From Macrostomum hystrix (lineage: Eukaryota > Platyhelminthes > Macrostomidae): a stretch of 64,000 bases of DNA. Shown here in pieces: positions 24,606 to 34,867 of this stretch. The translations under genes and the position numbers were made by a program. The notes beneath the pieces are model-generated. The model searched no databases. It saw only the letters and a program-made list of their open reading frames with translations, and had not been told where the DNA came from. Every line of letters begins with the position of its first letter. The stretch's first letter is position 1. The stretch covers positions 8,551,001 through 8,615,000 of the forward strand of contig CATNEN010000001.1 in the NCBI GenBank assembly GCA_950097015.1. Direction: 5' to 3'.

Positions 24606-26837
24606 ATGAGGCTGATAATTCGTTTTTTTATTTTCTTATTTCTCTCTTGTCGTCAAAGTTTGGAACAAGAAGCATCGAAATCGGTAGCTGCTTTTGTTTG
24701 AGTTAACGCACCGGTAACTCTACCGTTGGCCACGAGTGTAGCGATGGTCGCCAAGCCGGATGTGCAGTCCGACTCAAGTTGCATTGTTTGGTGCAAGCTG
24801 ACTGGCTGCTCTGCAGCTAGTAGAGATGTCAGCAAAGACATGTGCCAACTGGCTATTGTGAACGTCTCATCGAATGATTTGGGGCCACCGGAGAGTGACA
24901 ACTTGAAGATTTTTCGCGAAAACTCCGCTGCTCAAGTTTGGCTTTCCAGCAACCTGGCCGAATTTCTCGATAGTCGAAGAATCAACCTGACAGTTATGTT
25001 CACAAGTGAGTTGAATGCATGCATACCAACAAACAGTATGAAGGAAGGGGGTCGTTATCAGAGCGGTTTAAGTGTTTGCCTCTCGCGCCAAGGTCCCTAA
25101 GTTCGATTCCATGGCAAAGCCACATTCATTTGGGCGCAGCCGTGGAGAGAAGGCTTAGGGGGCTTGTCGTGCAATGTACACTCTTGAGGGCTAACTTCTA
25201 AGGCACAGTAAAGTGTACACTGCCTGACGATGAGAAAGTCAGGGCAGATGTACACACCTGTGTGAGCGTGTGCCCGCGTACAGTATCTGTGTGCATGTGT
25301 GCTCAGGAGTCAGCGAGATGGGCAGAATTGCCTCATCGCTGGCTGAGGGTCTAGTGCCACTAAATGATGTGCCTGAAGCCCTCCTGTGTTTATTATTATG
25401 AACAAAGAATGAAAAAAAGTCAGAATTATTATTTAAATGTTAATGGCTTCAGGGCAGCTGTTCCCTTATTTAAGATATTTTTATGATGTACTTTGCTAGT
25501 GTTTCAGTGGTTTCCCTGTCGTCTTGTGCCAATTTCTAGATTTCTCTTCTGCTGTTAAGGACGCGAAATTGGGAGTTTTCCCTGAAATTTTCTTTTCAAA
25601 GTTTGATCGTGTGGTACTATACCTATTCCAACTGCACTTAAAATATAAGAAGTGGACCTCGTTTTCCACTTCAATTTTGCAGTTACTAAATAGTCTATTC
25701 TCATAAGGAATTTCCAGTCTGGCAGCTCGCAACGTTTCGCAAGCTAGCTTATGGTTTCCTAGTCTAAACAAGGAAAGAATAGTAGAAGTGGCTCAGCTTG
25801 TTTGAGTTCTGTGTCCTTTGTCTCCAATGGGTATCGAACTGAGCAACGAAAATTTTCCTGTGGTTTCTAATTGCCTCTGCAGTTCAGCATAACTTCAATT
25901 ATGGAATAGAATGGAATTCCGATCATTTCAGACATCGGAGAAGGCAGGCTGGGTTCCATTCAACAAGCGACCATCAACCTGACCGGCTGCTACCGTATCG
26001 AAGTCGCGGGTGCCAGCGGTGGCAACATTTTAAACGGCCACTCCGGTGGCAGAGGCGCCACCGTCGCTGGAAACTTCAACCTGACAGCCGGCAGCAACCT
26101 CAGCATCGTAGTCGGTCAGGCTGGTGGTAGCACGGGTGGAAGCGCGGGAGGCGGCGGAGGCGGCGGCAGCTTTGTGTACTTCGCGCCAAGCTCCGCTGAT
26201 GACAGACTGCTGATGGCGGCTGGCGGCGGCGGAGGCGCTTCTATGATGTACAAGGGTGAGTCAGCGGAGGATCGTGAAGATTATTACTTATTAAGACTTA
26301 AAACAAATAGTACACACTGATAAATGACTCCGACTCTGACTAGGAGTGGACGGTCAAGCTGGAACTTCTGGCAGCGATTCGAAAGGTGCTGAAACTTGGA
26401 TTGGGCTCGGAGGTGCCAACGGATCTGCAGGATATAACATTCCTTACAACACTCCATCGGGTAGCAACCACGGTGGCTGCGGCGCTGGCTGGCTGCGCAA
26501 AGGGGTTAATGCGAGGCGAGGTGCCACCGATGGCGATCGGGGCGAAAGTCGAGCCTCATGGTCCGGTGGCAACGCTGGAAGCAGCAGCACAGGCCTCGGC
26601 GGCTTCGGTGGCGGCGGCGGCGGCGGCGGTGGGGGTAGAAACATTGCCGCTGGAGCGGCCGGTGGCGGCGGAGGCTTCAGCGGCGGTGGCGCCGGCATTT
26701 GCTACGACCATTCAGGAGGCGGCGGAGGCTCGTTCTGCGCCGGCGCCGGCTGCTCTGCTGTTAGCGGCGGCAACATCAAAGGCGGTCACGGATATGTAGT
26801 CCTGCGTCTGTTGGCTCTGTTCTCCGACTCTTGCTGA
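24606..26837 (+). CDS. Secreted glycine-rich protein (ALK/LTK Gly_rich type)
   Basis: Exons 24606-25005, 25932-26255 and 26344-26837 join in frame (phases 1 and 1), about 405 codons. It starts with a signal peptide (MRLIIRFFIFLFLSC). A Cys-containing region follows (CIVWCKLTGCS), then a segment like GCYRIEVAGASGG, long Gly runs (GGFGGGGGGGGGG, AAGAAGGGGGFSGGG), a Cys pair region (SFCAGAGCS) and GGHGYVVL. This order matches the glycine-rich domain of the ALK/LTK extracellular region and of many invertebrate secreted proteins. There is no membrane anchor, so it is probably secreted. Oddity: an in-frame TGA at 24699-24701, unless a 51-nt intron (24652-24702) removes it or the exon really begins at TTTGAG|TT. 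Intron 1 hosts a SINE and a LINE relic. Confidence 0.7.
25045..25398 (+). repeat. SINE copy (family 1) in intron 1 of the glycine-rich gene
   Basis: A full-length-looking copy: tRNA-like head (AGAGCGGTTTAAGTG, B-box-like AAGTTCGATTCC), the CATTCATTTGGGCGCAGCCG block, GTACACTGCCTGACGATGAG, a GT-rich stretch, CAGGAGTCAGCGAGATGGGC, and an ATT microsatellite tail. Confidence 0.85.
25496..25771 (-). mobile_element. LINE relic in intron 1 of the glycine-rich gene
   Basis: The minus frame reads FRLGNHKLACET ... IPYENRLFSNC ... VENEVHFLYFKC. This pattern (RxGNHKLxxET, IPxENRxCxxC, VEDExHFLxxC) is common at the C-terminal end of retrotransposon polyproteins in invertebrates. The copy is truncated. 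Confidence 0.6.
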
Positions 26838-26849
26838 GAATCGGCAGTC

Positions 26850-27240
26850 GAAATGATGTGAAGCCTGGTCTGAGAAAGTACGAGTACTAACCAAATAACT
26901 TTCTAGAAAGAAATTCAAAGCTAACTTTGGAAGAATAAAATGATTCGAGTGTAGCAAGAAAATGATACGACTGCTTATCGCGACTGTTTCAATGTGAACT
27001 TGAAATCGTGGGTCCGAACGCGTGCAACGCTCATTTTGTTGAAAGGTGTTTAAATACACAGATAAAATCTAAATGTTTCTGCAGCGATTCTCGAGGTGTT
27101 GTTCATCACACGTTCTCAAAAAAAATTATTCGAGGTAGAGTTGTCCGATATTTAAAAGTAGTGGGGCGTTCTCGAGAGCACGCAATGATGGGACATAATG
27201 CCAGTGAAGTATGAGTCAGGCAAGGCCCATGAGCGATGCT
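26850..27240. other. 3' flank of the glycine-rich gene
   Basis: No coding signal seen; an AGAATAAAATG near 26932 could act as its polyadenylation signal. Confidence 0.35.
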
Positions 27241-27439
27241 TCACGCCTGTAGTTATCCTCTTGAGCAGGTTCATTACAGGTGGCCTGACCCTGTGCCGAG
27301 GGACGGTTGTTAACAATTCGTTTTATTCTATTTTTTACTCTGTTCTTTTTGCGTCTCACCGTTCAGCACCTCCAGCTTTCAGCGATGGCCTTTACCGATG
27401 CGATCGGTAGAAGGTCAAGGTCAAGGTCGCACCATTATG

Positions 27440-28148
27440 AGCGCCCCAACGTCTGCTCGACGGTCTCTGTGCCTTCCTCAGGGACATTTTTGATCGCAGG
27501 GAAGCCGCTAAAACCACCCGCCGGCTCATCGATACCAGCGTCCGTTTCACGCCCCAAAGGGCTATGGCTAAGCCAAGCCTCTACCTCACGCCGACCTATG
27601 CCTCAGAGATTCGTGAAACTGCGGTGGACTCCGCGACTTATCTAACGACGAATCACGCACTCTCAATCTCACCAAGCGATACAGAGTCATCATCCCTTCG
27701 ACGGAAGCTGCTTGCGACCACTGGAACTACCACGAGGTCCAGAAACATCCTTCTGAATCAGAATAGAGAGGAAATCCGCGCCCTCGTCATGCTATGCTTC
27801 CTCCGGGATGACCTTGAGAATGAACTTTGTCCTTTTCACAAGTACGGCAACGAATATTCTGAGAACTGTACCTCTGACTCCCCATTCATTAAGAGAGACA
27901 GGCTTCGCTATCTCGAGCCCAATTGTCTATCGATGAGGTTTGAAAGCCAGACAGTATCCCAAGGTCTTCGTCCAGCTCCTTCGGGCGTCAGGAATAGCCA
28001 CGTTCTTCCTCTCGGCGGAAGACAATGCTGCAGGATGGACCGGTGGACCACCCTGCTGACCGGCCACGTGCAATTGCCTGTCAAGCGAAATGGGCGACTC
28101 TCGTCTCCCGCCGTGTCGTCCAACGGTCAAAGAGCATGCTGCAGCTAA
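27440..28148 (+). other. Unidentified open frame of ~236 codons
   Basis: A stop-free stretch, GC-richer than its surroundings, runs from just after a TGA at 27437 to TAA at 28146 and contains LLDGLCAFLRDIFDRREAAK and an internal Met (MAKPSLYLTPTYASEI). No domain is recognisable. It may be a decayed mobile-element ORF; the reverse frame is also open for part of the way, which weakens the case. Confidence 0.25.
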
Positions 28149-28814
28149 GTCAAATAAAGTCAATCGATTAGTGTCATTATGCGTTGTTAAGTTCTAAATT
28201 TTTCTAGGTGTTATTTCAGATTTTTCTTTTAGACAAAACTTCCAGCCAAAATTTTAAAAGTTCTCAGTGACAATTAAGGTTGCAGCTTGTGCCTTGGAGG
28301 TTGACGGCCAATTGTACTTTAAGAATTCGTTTCCAGTGCAGTGCAGCACAGAGTGAGAGAAGGTAAGGGAGAGAGAGGTACGGGACTGCGCTATAAGCTG
28401 GGGTTGAACGAGTCCAATTTATTTTGTGCACAAAATGCTTGCGTGTTGAATTTGCTTATGGTGGGTGCAATGACTGGTACCCCCTGTCCACTCCCTACCC
28501 AGCTGTGGTCAGCTAAAACTTGTGTACATAGCTGGCTAGCGGCCCTTGGAAGCGTTGAATTAAACCTATGACAACGTCTTATTCTGACAACTTTGCCCGC
28601 CATTTATTTTGTTATCTATCAGACAACAGTTTTTCTCCTAAAACTTCAGTATCTACTCGTATTACACAGAGGGTCAGTCCAAAGCTTTAAGAGTGGCTAG
28701 AAATTCAACTTGTTTCTTTGATCAAAGAAGTTATTCACCTGGAGCTGAAACGAAAAATTTGAGAACGAATAATAAAGTTCAAGAGACTGTAACTTCCTTT
28801 GAAGTTACAAGTCG

Positions 28815-30168
28815 ATGGCCGAGGCAGTGGAACCGTTGGCGACTTCGGAGGAGCCAGAAGAGAACGATGTTCAACTGCAGGAGAGCGTCAACAGCCTGAG
28901 GATGTGGCTGGATAGCATGCCGCATCTCATATGCAGAGATGGTGAGATGAAAACTTTTAACACCATGTCTATGTAGAGCTCGATTCCGCGGTGACGCCAC
29001 ATTCATTTGGGCGCAGCCGTGGAGAGAAGGCTTGAGGACTTGTCCTGCAATTTACGCCCTTGAGGGCCAACCTCCAAGGCACAATGAAGTGTACACTGCC
29101 TGATGATTAAACGATTAGAAGATGTACACACCTGTGTGTGTGTGTGCTCAGGAGTCAGCGAAATAGGCTGAATTGCCTTCTCGCTTGCTGCGGGTCTAGT
29201 GCCACATAATAATGTGCCATTGGCCGCAGCCGTGCTGCCAAAATCTAATTTATAATATAATTCAGGAATGCTTCATCTCCTCAATGCATGTATAAGCCAT
29301 GGTTGGCCTTTGAAGTGCTTTACAATGTGTAGACTCAGTTAAACAAGTTCTTACCGCCACCAACTACGTTCCAGACGATGCCTTTCTACTCAGATTTCTT
29401 CGAGTAGCAAAACTGGATCTGGAGCGCGCCCAGATGATGTTGGACAATTACGTCACCATTCGAAAGTCCAACCGCGGCTCACCGCAATGGTTCGACTATC
29501 CGCCATTGGATAGCGAGCAAATGCTCTGCTACCTGATGAAACCGTTCATGCATCTGCACCTGGGCTACAAGGCCAACGGAGAGGCTGTCTACCTGTCCAC
29601 TCTGCAGCACTGGGATCCCGAGCAGATACCGTTCGACCAGTTGATCACGCTTCTCTACATGACTGCCGACGTAGCTGTTGTCGACCCGCGCAGCCAGACT
29701 CGCGGTGTCACAGTCATTGTGGACATGAATCAAATCGGTAGCAAGCATATGAAACTGCTTGAGAACAGGAAGACATTGTTCAGCCTATTACGCAACTGGC
29801 AGGACGCATTTCCGGTCCGGATGAAGTCCGTCATCTACCTTAATGAACCTCTAGCTTTCGACATGCTCTACTCACTGATTAAGAGTACGCCTATACTCAA
29901 GAAGAAGCTGAAGGATCGACTGCATCGCGCTGGTCGCGATCTGGACAAGCTGCGTCGACTTGTGGGGCCGGACGAAGCCGACGCTCTCCTACCGAAGGAG
30001 CTCGGCGGCTGCAACGGCACCTTCGAGCAGCTGATGGAACAGTCAAAGCGACATTTTCACAGCGCCGATGTACAGGCTGAGTGGAGGCTGCTGAAGGAAA
30101 TGCAAGTACTGGAAGACCAGAGGCCGCAGTCTACAAAAGAGTTTTTGCGGACATGTGCCATTCTCTGA
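28815..30168 (+). CDS. CRAL-TRIO domain lipid-binding protein (alpha-TTP/RLBP-like)
   Basis: Exon 1 (28815-28941, MAEAVEPLATSEEPEE) joins in phase 1 to exon 2 (29339-30168), giving about 318 aa, typical for the family. The N-terminal CRAL-TRIO-N helices end in DDAFLLRFLRVAKLDLERA, an almost canonical motif. The lipid-binding CRAL-TRIO core follows (GVTVIVDMNQIG, FPVRMKSVIYLNEPLAFDML, LKKKLKDRLHRAG, LPKELGG). Relatives carry hydrophobic ligands such as alpha-tocopherol or retinal between membranes, often with phosphoinositide exchange; the ligand here cannot be told. A 5'-truncated SINE sits in the single intron and another copy lies just after the gene. Confidence 0.9.
28974..29240 (+). repeat. 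5'-truncated SINE (family 1) in the CRAL-TRIO intron
   Basis: Begins within the B-box region (AGAGCTCGATTCCGCGG), then CATTCATTTGGGCGCAGCCG, the GTACACTGCCTGATGAT block, a GT run and CAGGAGTCAGCGAAAT. Confidence 0.85.
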
Positions 30169-30217
30169 CTAATGCTTGAGCTTCTGCCTAGCGATCAAAT
30201 TGATTGTCTAATTCTCT

Positions 30218-30511
30218 GCTTAATAATAATAATAATTGCAGGAGGGCTGCGGACAATTGCAAATCATTTGGTGATACTAGACAGGCAGCCAGCGATGATT
30301 CTACCCATTTCGCTGACTCCTGAGCACACACGCACACATATACTGTACCTAGGCATACGCTCACACAGGTGTGTACATCTGCCCTGACTTTCTCATCGTC
30401 AGGAGGTAGTCTCTTAAGGGCGTAAATTGCACGACAAGCCCCCAAGCCTTCTCTCCGCGGCTGCGCCCCCAAATGAATGTGGCCCCGCCGCGGAACCGAG
30501 CTGCCTTAGGC
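30218..30511 (-). repeat. SINE copy (family 1) after the CRAL-TRIO gene
   Basis: Reverse-oriented copy with an ATT microsatellite tail at 30222-30238 and the tRNA-like head near 30490-30511. Confidence 0.85.
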
Positions 30512-30519
30512 TTTGGTTT

Positions 30520-31010
30520 GATTCGCTTCACATTTCAGTGCTAAATAATCTATTTCATTCCAAATTTGATGCACGGAAACTGTTCCATTTTGATTGATTT
30601 ACTGAAACTATCTGTTCATATTTTGAAATTATTCGCACTTCTTTCGCTACATTTCTGAGGTTTGATAGAAATGACACAGCATAAAACACCGTCATTGCTG
30701 CCCCCAGCTATCGGGCTAAAAGCTACCAATTGTAAATTTTTCTGTGGTGAGTAGGTGTTGTATATCATTTTTATAGAAAAACATTTATTCGTGTTTTGAT
30801 TCGAATCGCTATAATATAGTACCACATTTCATAGCTTTCTATATAATGTGCAAATCAATGCTGTCCCTGTTAATGAGGTAAAATAATTATGAGACTTATC
30901 TTTGCTTATACCAAATACACTGTACATTTGCCGGTGTATGCATACATACCATTGATTGACACGATTGTGACAATAAAAAACGGTGTTTATCAAATACCCT
31001 GTTTATGCAG
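30520..31010. other. Intergenic DNA
   Basis: No gene or named repeat seen. Confidence 0.4.
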
Positions 31011-31029
31011 ATTAGGCCTGTTTATCAGT

Positions 31030-31558
31030 AAGATTTTACCCTGTTTATCAGTAGTATAAAGCCTGTCTATCAGTAGTATAAAGCCTGTCTATCAGTAGTA
31101 TAAAGCCTGTCATATCAGTAGTATAAAGCCTGTCTTATCAGTAGTATAAAGCCTGTCTATCAGTAGTATAAAGCCTGTTTATCAGCAGTATAAAGCCTGT
31201 CTATCAGTAGTATAAAGCCTGTCAATCAGTAGTATAAAGCCTGTCTATCAGTAGTATAAAGCCTGTCTATCAGTAGTATAAAGCCTGTCTATCAGTAGTA
31301 TAAAGCCTGTCAATCAGTAGTATAAAGCCTGTCTATCAGTAGTATAAAGCCTGTCTATCAGTAGTATAAAGCCTGTCTTATCAGTAGTATAAAGCCTGTC
31401 TATCAGTAGTATAAAGCCTGTCAATCAGTAGTATAAAGCCTGTCAATCAGTAGTATAAAGCCTGTCAATCAGTAGTATAAAGCCTGTCTATCAGTAGTAT
31501 AAAGCCTGACAATCAGTAGTATAAAGCCTGTCTTATCAGTAGTATAAAGCCTGTTTAT
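31030..31558. repeat. 22-bp minisatellite
   Basis: About 24 copies of a unit like CAGTAGTATAAAGCCTGTCT, with TATCAGTAG/CAATCAGTAG variants. Confidence 0.95.
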
Positions 31559-31768
31559 TAAGACGAATTATAAATCAATCATTAGAATGTATTGTCTTAA
31601 CATTTAGCGTTAAAAGTTTTAAACACAGTATGATTTCATATATATTTCTAAGTCCAAATAAGGCATAATACTTCTAAAGCAATTGGGTTAGGGACATATC
31701 TCTATTGCAATAACTAAGCCGTATGCTATATATAGGAGCCCTTTTAGAGCAAAATTTATGAAAGATTT

Positions 31769-33322
31769 TGTAGCAAATCGTAAAATTGTTATTGTATCGT
31801 ACTTACTAAAAATAGTTTTCTGTCGTAGAAATTTCTATAATTTTCTTAGACATTCTTTAGGAATTGTTTGTAGATAAATTATTTAAATCATGCGCATTTA
31901 CTTTATTTGTATCAACCCTATTCTGTACGGAATTAGTTATATTATATTTGTTATAATTGTAAAGGACTTTCCAGAAAGCCGTTTATAACTATAAATATAC
32001 AGGAGGTACCCAGACTAAAGTTTAACCGTCTTTTTACTACTTCAAACACAACCTTAAAACTACAAACGAACCACCGCTTTCACTTTATTTATTAAAACCC
32101 ACTACAACTGGTCCGGCGAGGCGCCGTCAAAAACTACAACTGGTCCGGTGAGGCGCCGAAGCCCCGTCAGGGGCAGGACAACAAACCAACATGTAAAAAT
32201 ATCGCCTGAACTCTCGCCCGTCATCATCACCGTCAGCACATCGCATGTACCATCGTCAACAATGCCTCACAATCCACTCAGCAATCATTCGATTCCGCAG
32301 CAACTCCACAGCAACGCAGGACTCCTTCGACGACCAATCAACCACGCCAACACGGGCTAACAAAGGCCTATCGACCGAGCTTCCTGCACCAATCCAGCAT
32401 CTCCAAGAGCCGTCAACCGTAGCAGTTCCGACCAACATCACCGGGGAGTCACCATTCCAGGGAGTCGTCTGTCTGCAACTCGGCAACTTCCGTAGGTCGC
32501 ACCAGCGCCAGCGCCATCCCGCCATTCTGGAGCAACGCAGGAGGACGCACGAGTGGACCAGCCGCCGTTCCATTCGACACATCTACCGCGAAGCGACATC
32601 ACCACATTCAGCCAGCAATCATCACCACGAAACCATCAACATCGACATCCGTCTCGTGCGCTTCGCCTGGTACCCTCGGCCGCAGAGCGACAACCCGCCT
32701 TTCTCCGGTGCACCTCATCCAGGGTGTCGTCTGTCTGCATCCGGCAGCACCCAGTTTGGTCCCACGTCCGACAATCCGCCAACCGGGAGCACCAGTCGAG
32801 GACACGAGTGGATCGATCGCCATCACACCAAACTCCATCGCCGAATCCATTCGAATTGACAGTAACTTATCCTAAGTACCGCATTTCATCGCATATTTTC
32901 AAACCATAGATACTGTAATTTTCTATCGGGACTCCGTCTTCCGCGGGGAGACTGTTGTAGCAAATCGTAAAATTGTTATTGTATCGTACTTACTAAAAAT
33001 AGTTTTCTGTCGTAGAAATTTCTATAATTTTCTTAGACTTTCTTTAGGAATTGTTTGTATTCCTATTCAATACTATTGATATGAAATAGATAAATTATTT
33101 AAATCATGCGCATTTACTTTATTTGTATCAACCCTATTCTGTACGGAATTAGTTATATTATATTTGTTATAATTGTAAAGGACTTTCCAGAAAGCCGTTA
33201 ATAACTATAAATATACAGGAGGTACCCAGCCTAAAGTTTAACCGTCTTTTCACTACTTCAAGCACAACCTTAAAACTACAAACGAACCACCGCTTTCACT
33301 TTATTTATTAAAACCCACTACA
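31769..33322 (+). mobile_element. Miniature LTR retrotransposon (TRIM-like)
   Basis: Two direct repeats, 31769-32106 and 32956-33322, both begin TGTAGCAAATCG and end CCCACTACA, with a 4-bp target duplication ATTT at 31765-31768 and 33323-33326. The left LTR lacks about 29 bp present in the right. The left LTR is followed by a primer-binding-site-like TGGTCCGGCGAGGCGCC at 32109-32125, repeated with one change at 32141-32157. The right LTR is preceded by a purine-rich CGCGGGGAGA. The 849-bp interior has no gag or pol, so the element is non-autonomous; an open frame at 32245-32859 shows no retroviral domain. Confidence 0.92.
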
Positions 33323-33329
33323 ATTTCGA

Positions 33330-34200
33330 TAGACAAAAACAACAATGTAGCCCATTAGAATAAGTGGCAGAATATAGTTACACAAATGGTCGTACAACCA
33401 TTGACTTTGATTTGTATATTTATTGAACTAAAAAATCTGGTAATAAAGCACAATAATCAAACATAGCTTAGCGAGCGAAAAAAATTACTAATGATTTTGC
33501 AGCACGATACGTAAAAATTAAACCGATTAAGCAGCGAAAATCAAGTAGAAAAAATGTCATCTCATGTTTTTTGGTTAAGCACATAAGTAACACGCGTAGT
33601 AGAGAAAAAACAATTTGACTTATTGCAATATTTATCATTGATCAGATGTACATAGGTAGGCAAATTTTAGTGGCAACAGATTAATATGTTATTCAAGAGT
33701 ATATGGTAAGGTGAAACGTTAATTAATACTTTCGAACCCGTTTCATGCAAAAAAATAACATTACAATTGATTAGTGACACACACACAACGACAACAATGA
33801 CATGAGTTTTAACAAAATCAACAACTGAAAAAATTAACAATCCTTATAAAGGAAAAAGATTTCTAAAAAATCTATCTACGGAAACAACACAGCAGGATAG
33901 TCAAACAGCACGAGAGCGTGATCTATTTTCAAAATAAAATTCGTGAAAAATAATAGAAAAACAGTCACAACAATATAAATAAGAGGAGCTACTCGTATAT
34001 ATGATATATGATATCGCATAACATTTTGAAGCAAAAAAGGAAAAAAATGAGGCAATACATAATTAACTGGTTTAATAAACACACCTGCTTTAAAGCTATG
34101 ATTGTAGGTTAAGAAAGAAATTTAACAAATGTTCAGCTGTGATTATAGTAAACACCTACCTGATTACATTGATGGGGATCGCAGAAAACAGCGAAACCGA
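33330..34200. other. AT-rich intergenic DNA
   Basis: No coding signal seen between the retrotransposon and the next minisatellite. Confidence 0.45.
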
Positions 34201-34205
34201 CAAAA

Positions 34206-34645
34206 ATCAGGGTGGTGGGTGCAAAGAGGGATGGAAAGTTGGAGTGGTGGGTGTAGAGGGGGTGGAAAGTTGGATTGGTGGACGCAGAGGGATGAGAAGT
34301 TGGAGTGGTGGGTGTAGAGGGCGATGGAAAGTTGGAGTGGTGGGTACCGATAGGATCGGAAAGTTGGGGTCGTGGGCGCAGAGAGGATCGGAAAGTTGGG
34401 GTGGTGGGCGCAGAGAGGAATGGAAAGTTGGGGTGGTGGGTGCAGAGAGGAATGGAAAGTTGGGGTGGTGGGCGCAGATAGTGATGGAAAGTTGGGGTGG
34501 TGGGCGCAGAGAGGAATGGAAAGTTGGGGTGGTGGGTGCAGAGAGGAATGGAAAGTTGGGGTGGTGGGTGCAGAGAGGAATGGAAAGTTGGGGTGGTGGG
34601 CGCAGAGAGCGATGGAAAGTTGGGGTGGTGGTTGCCGATAGGGCC
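34206..34645. repeat. ~32-bp minisatellite downstream of MsrB
   Basis: About 14 copies of a unit like GGAAAGTTGGGGTGGTGGGC plus GCAGAGAGGAAT. It creates long false frames on both strands. Confidence 0.93.
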
Positions 34646-34867
34646 GGAAAGTTAAGACTTCCGGTTTCCAAAAGGGTAACCAAAAAAGCAAGCTCAGAAA
34701 AAAAATCAAGAAGAAAAAGAAACGAAGCGATTATTACGCAGCGTAATCAGGACAACGTTTTGAGGTATAGAAGTGGCTAAATAAATAAAAAATTGACCAG
34801 TGTTTTAAAGAAAAAAGCTGACAAAACGAACCATAGTAGAAGAACCCATCCAGTTTATCATACAGAT

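Noticed and set aside
24699-24701. Selenocysteine codon
   Set aside because: No selenoprotein homology, no recognisable SECIS element in the 3' flank, and intron or nonsense explanations are simpler.
31030-31558. CRISPR-like array
   Set aside because: Units are contiguous 22-bp tandem copies without unique spacers, in an animal genome.
32245-32859. Gag-like protein in the miniature LTR element
   Set aside because: No nucleocapsid zinc knuckle, protease or capsid motif is visible; composition reflects the GC-rich interior.
34139-34780. Repeat proteins on both strands at the MsrB 3' flank
   Set aside because: Tandem-repeat artefact with no start context, no conserved domain and equal openness on both strands.
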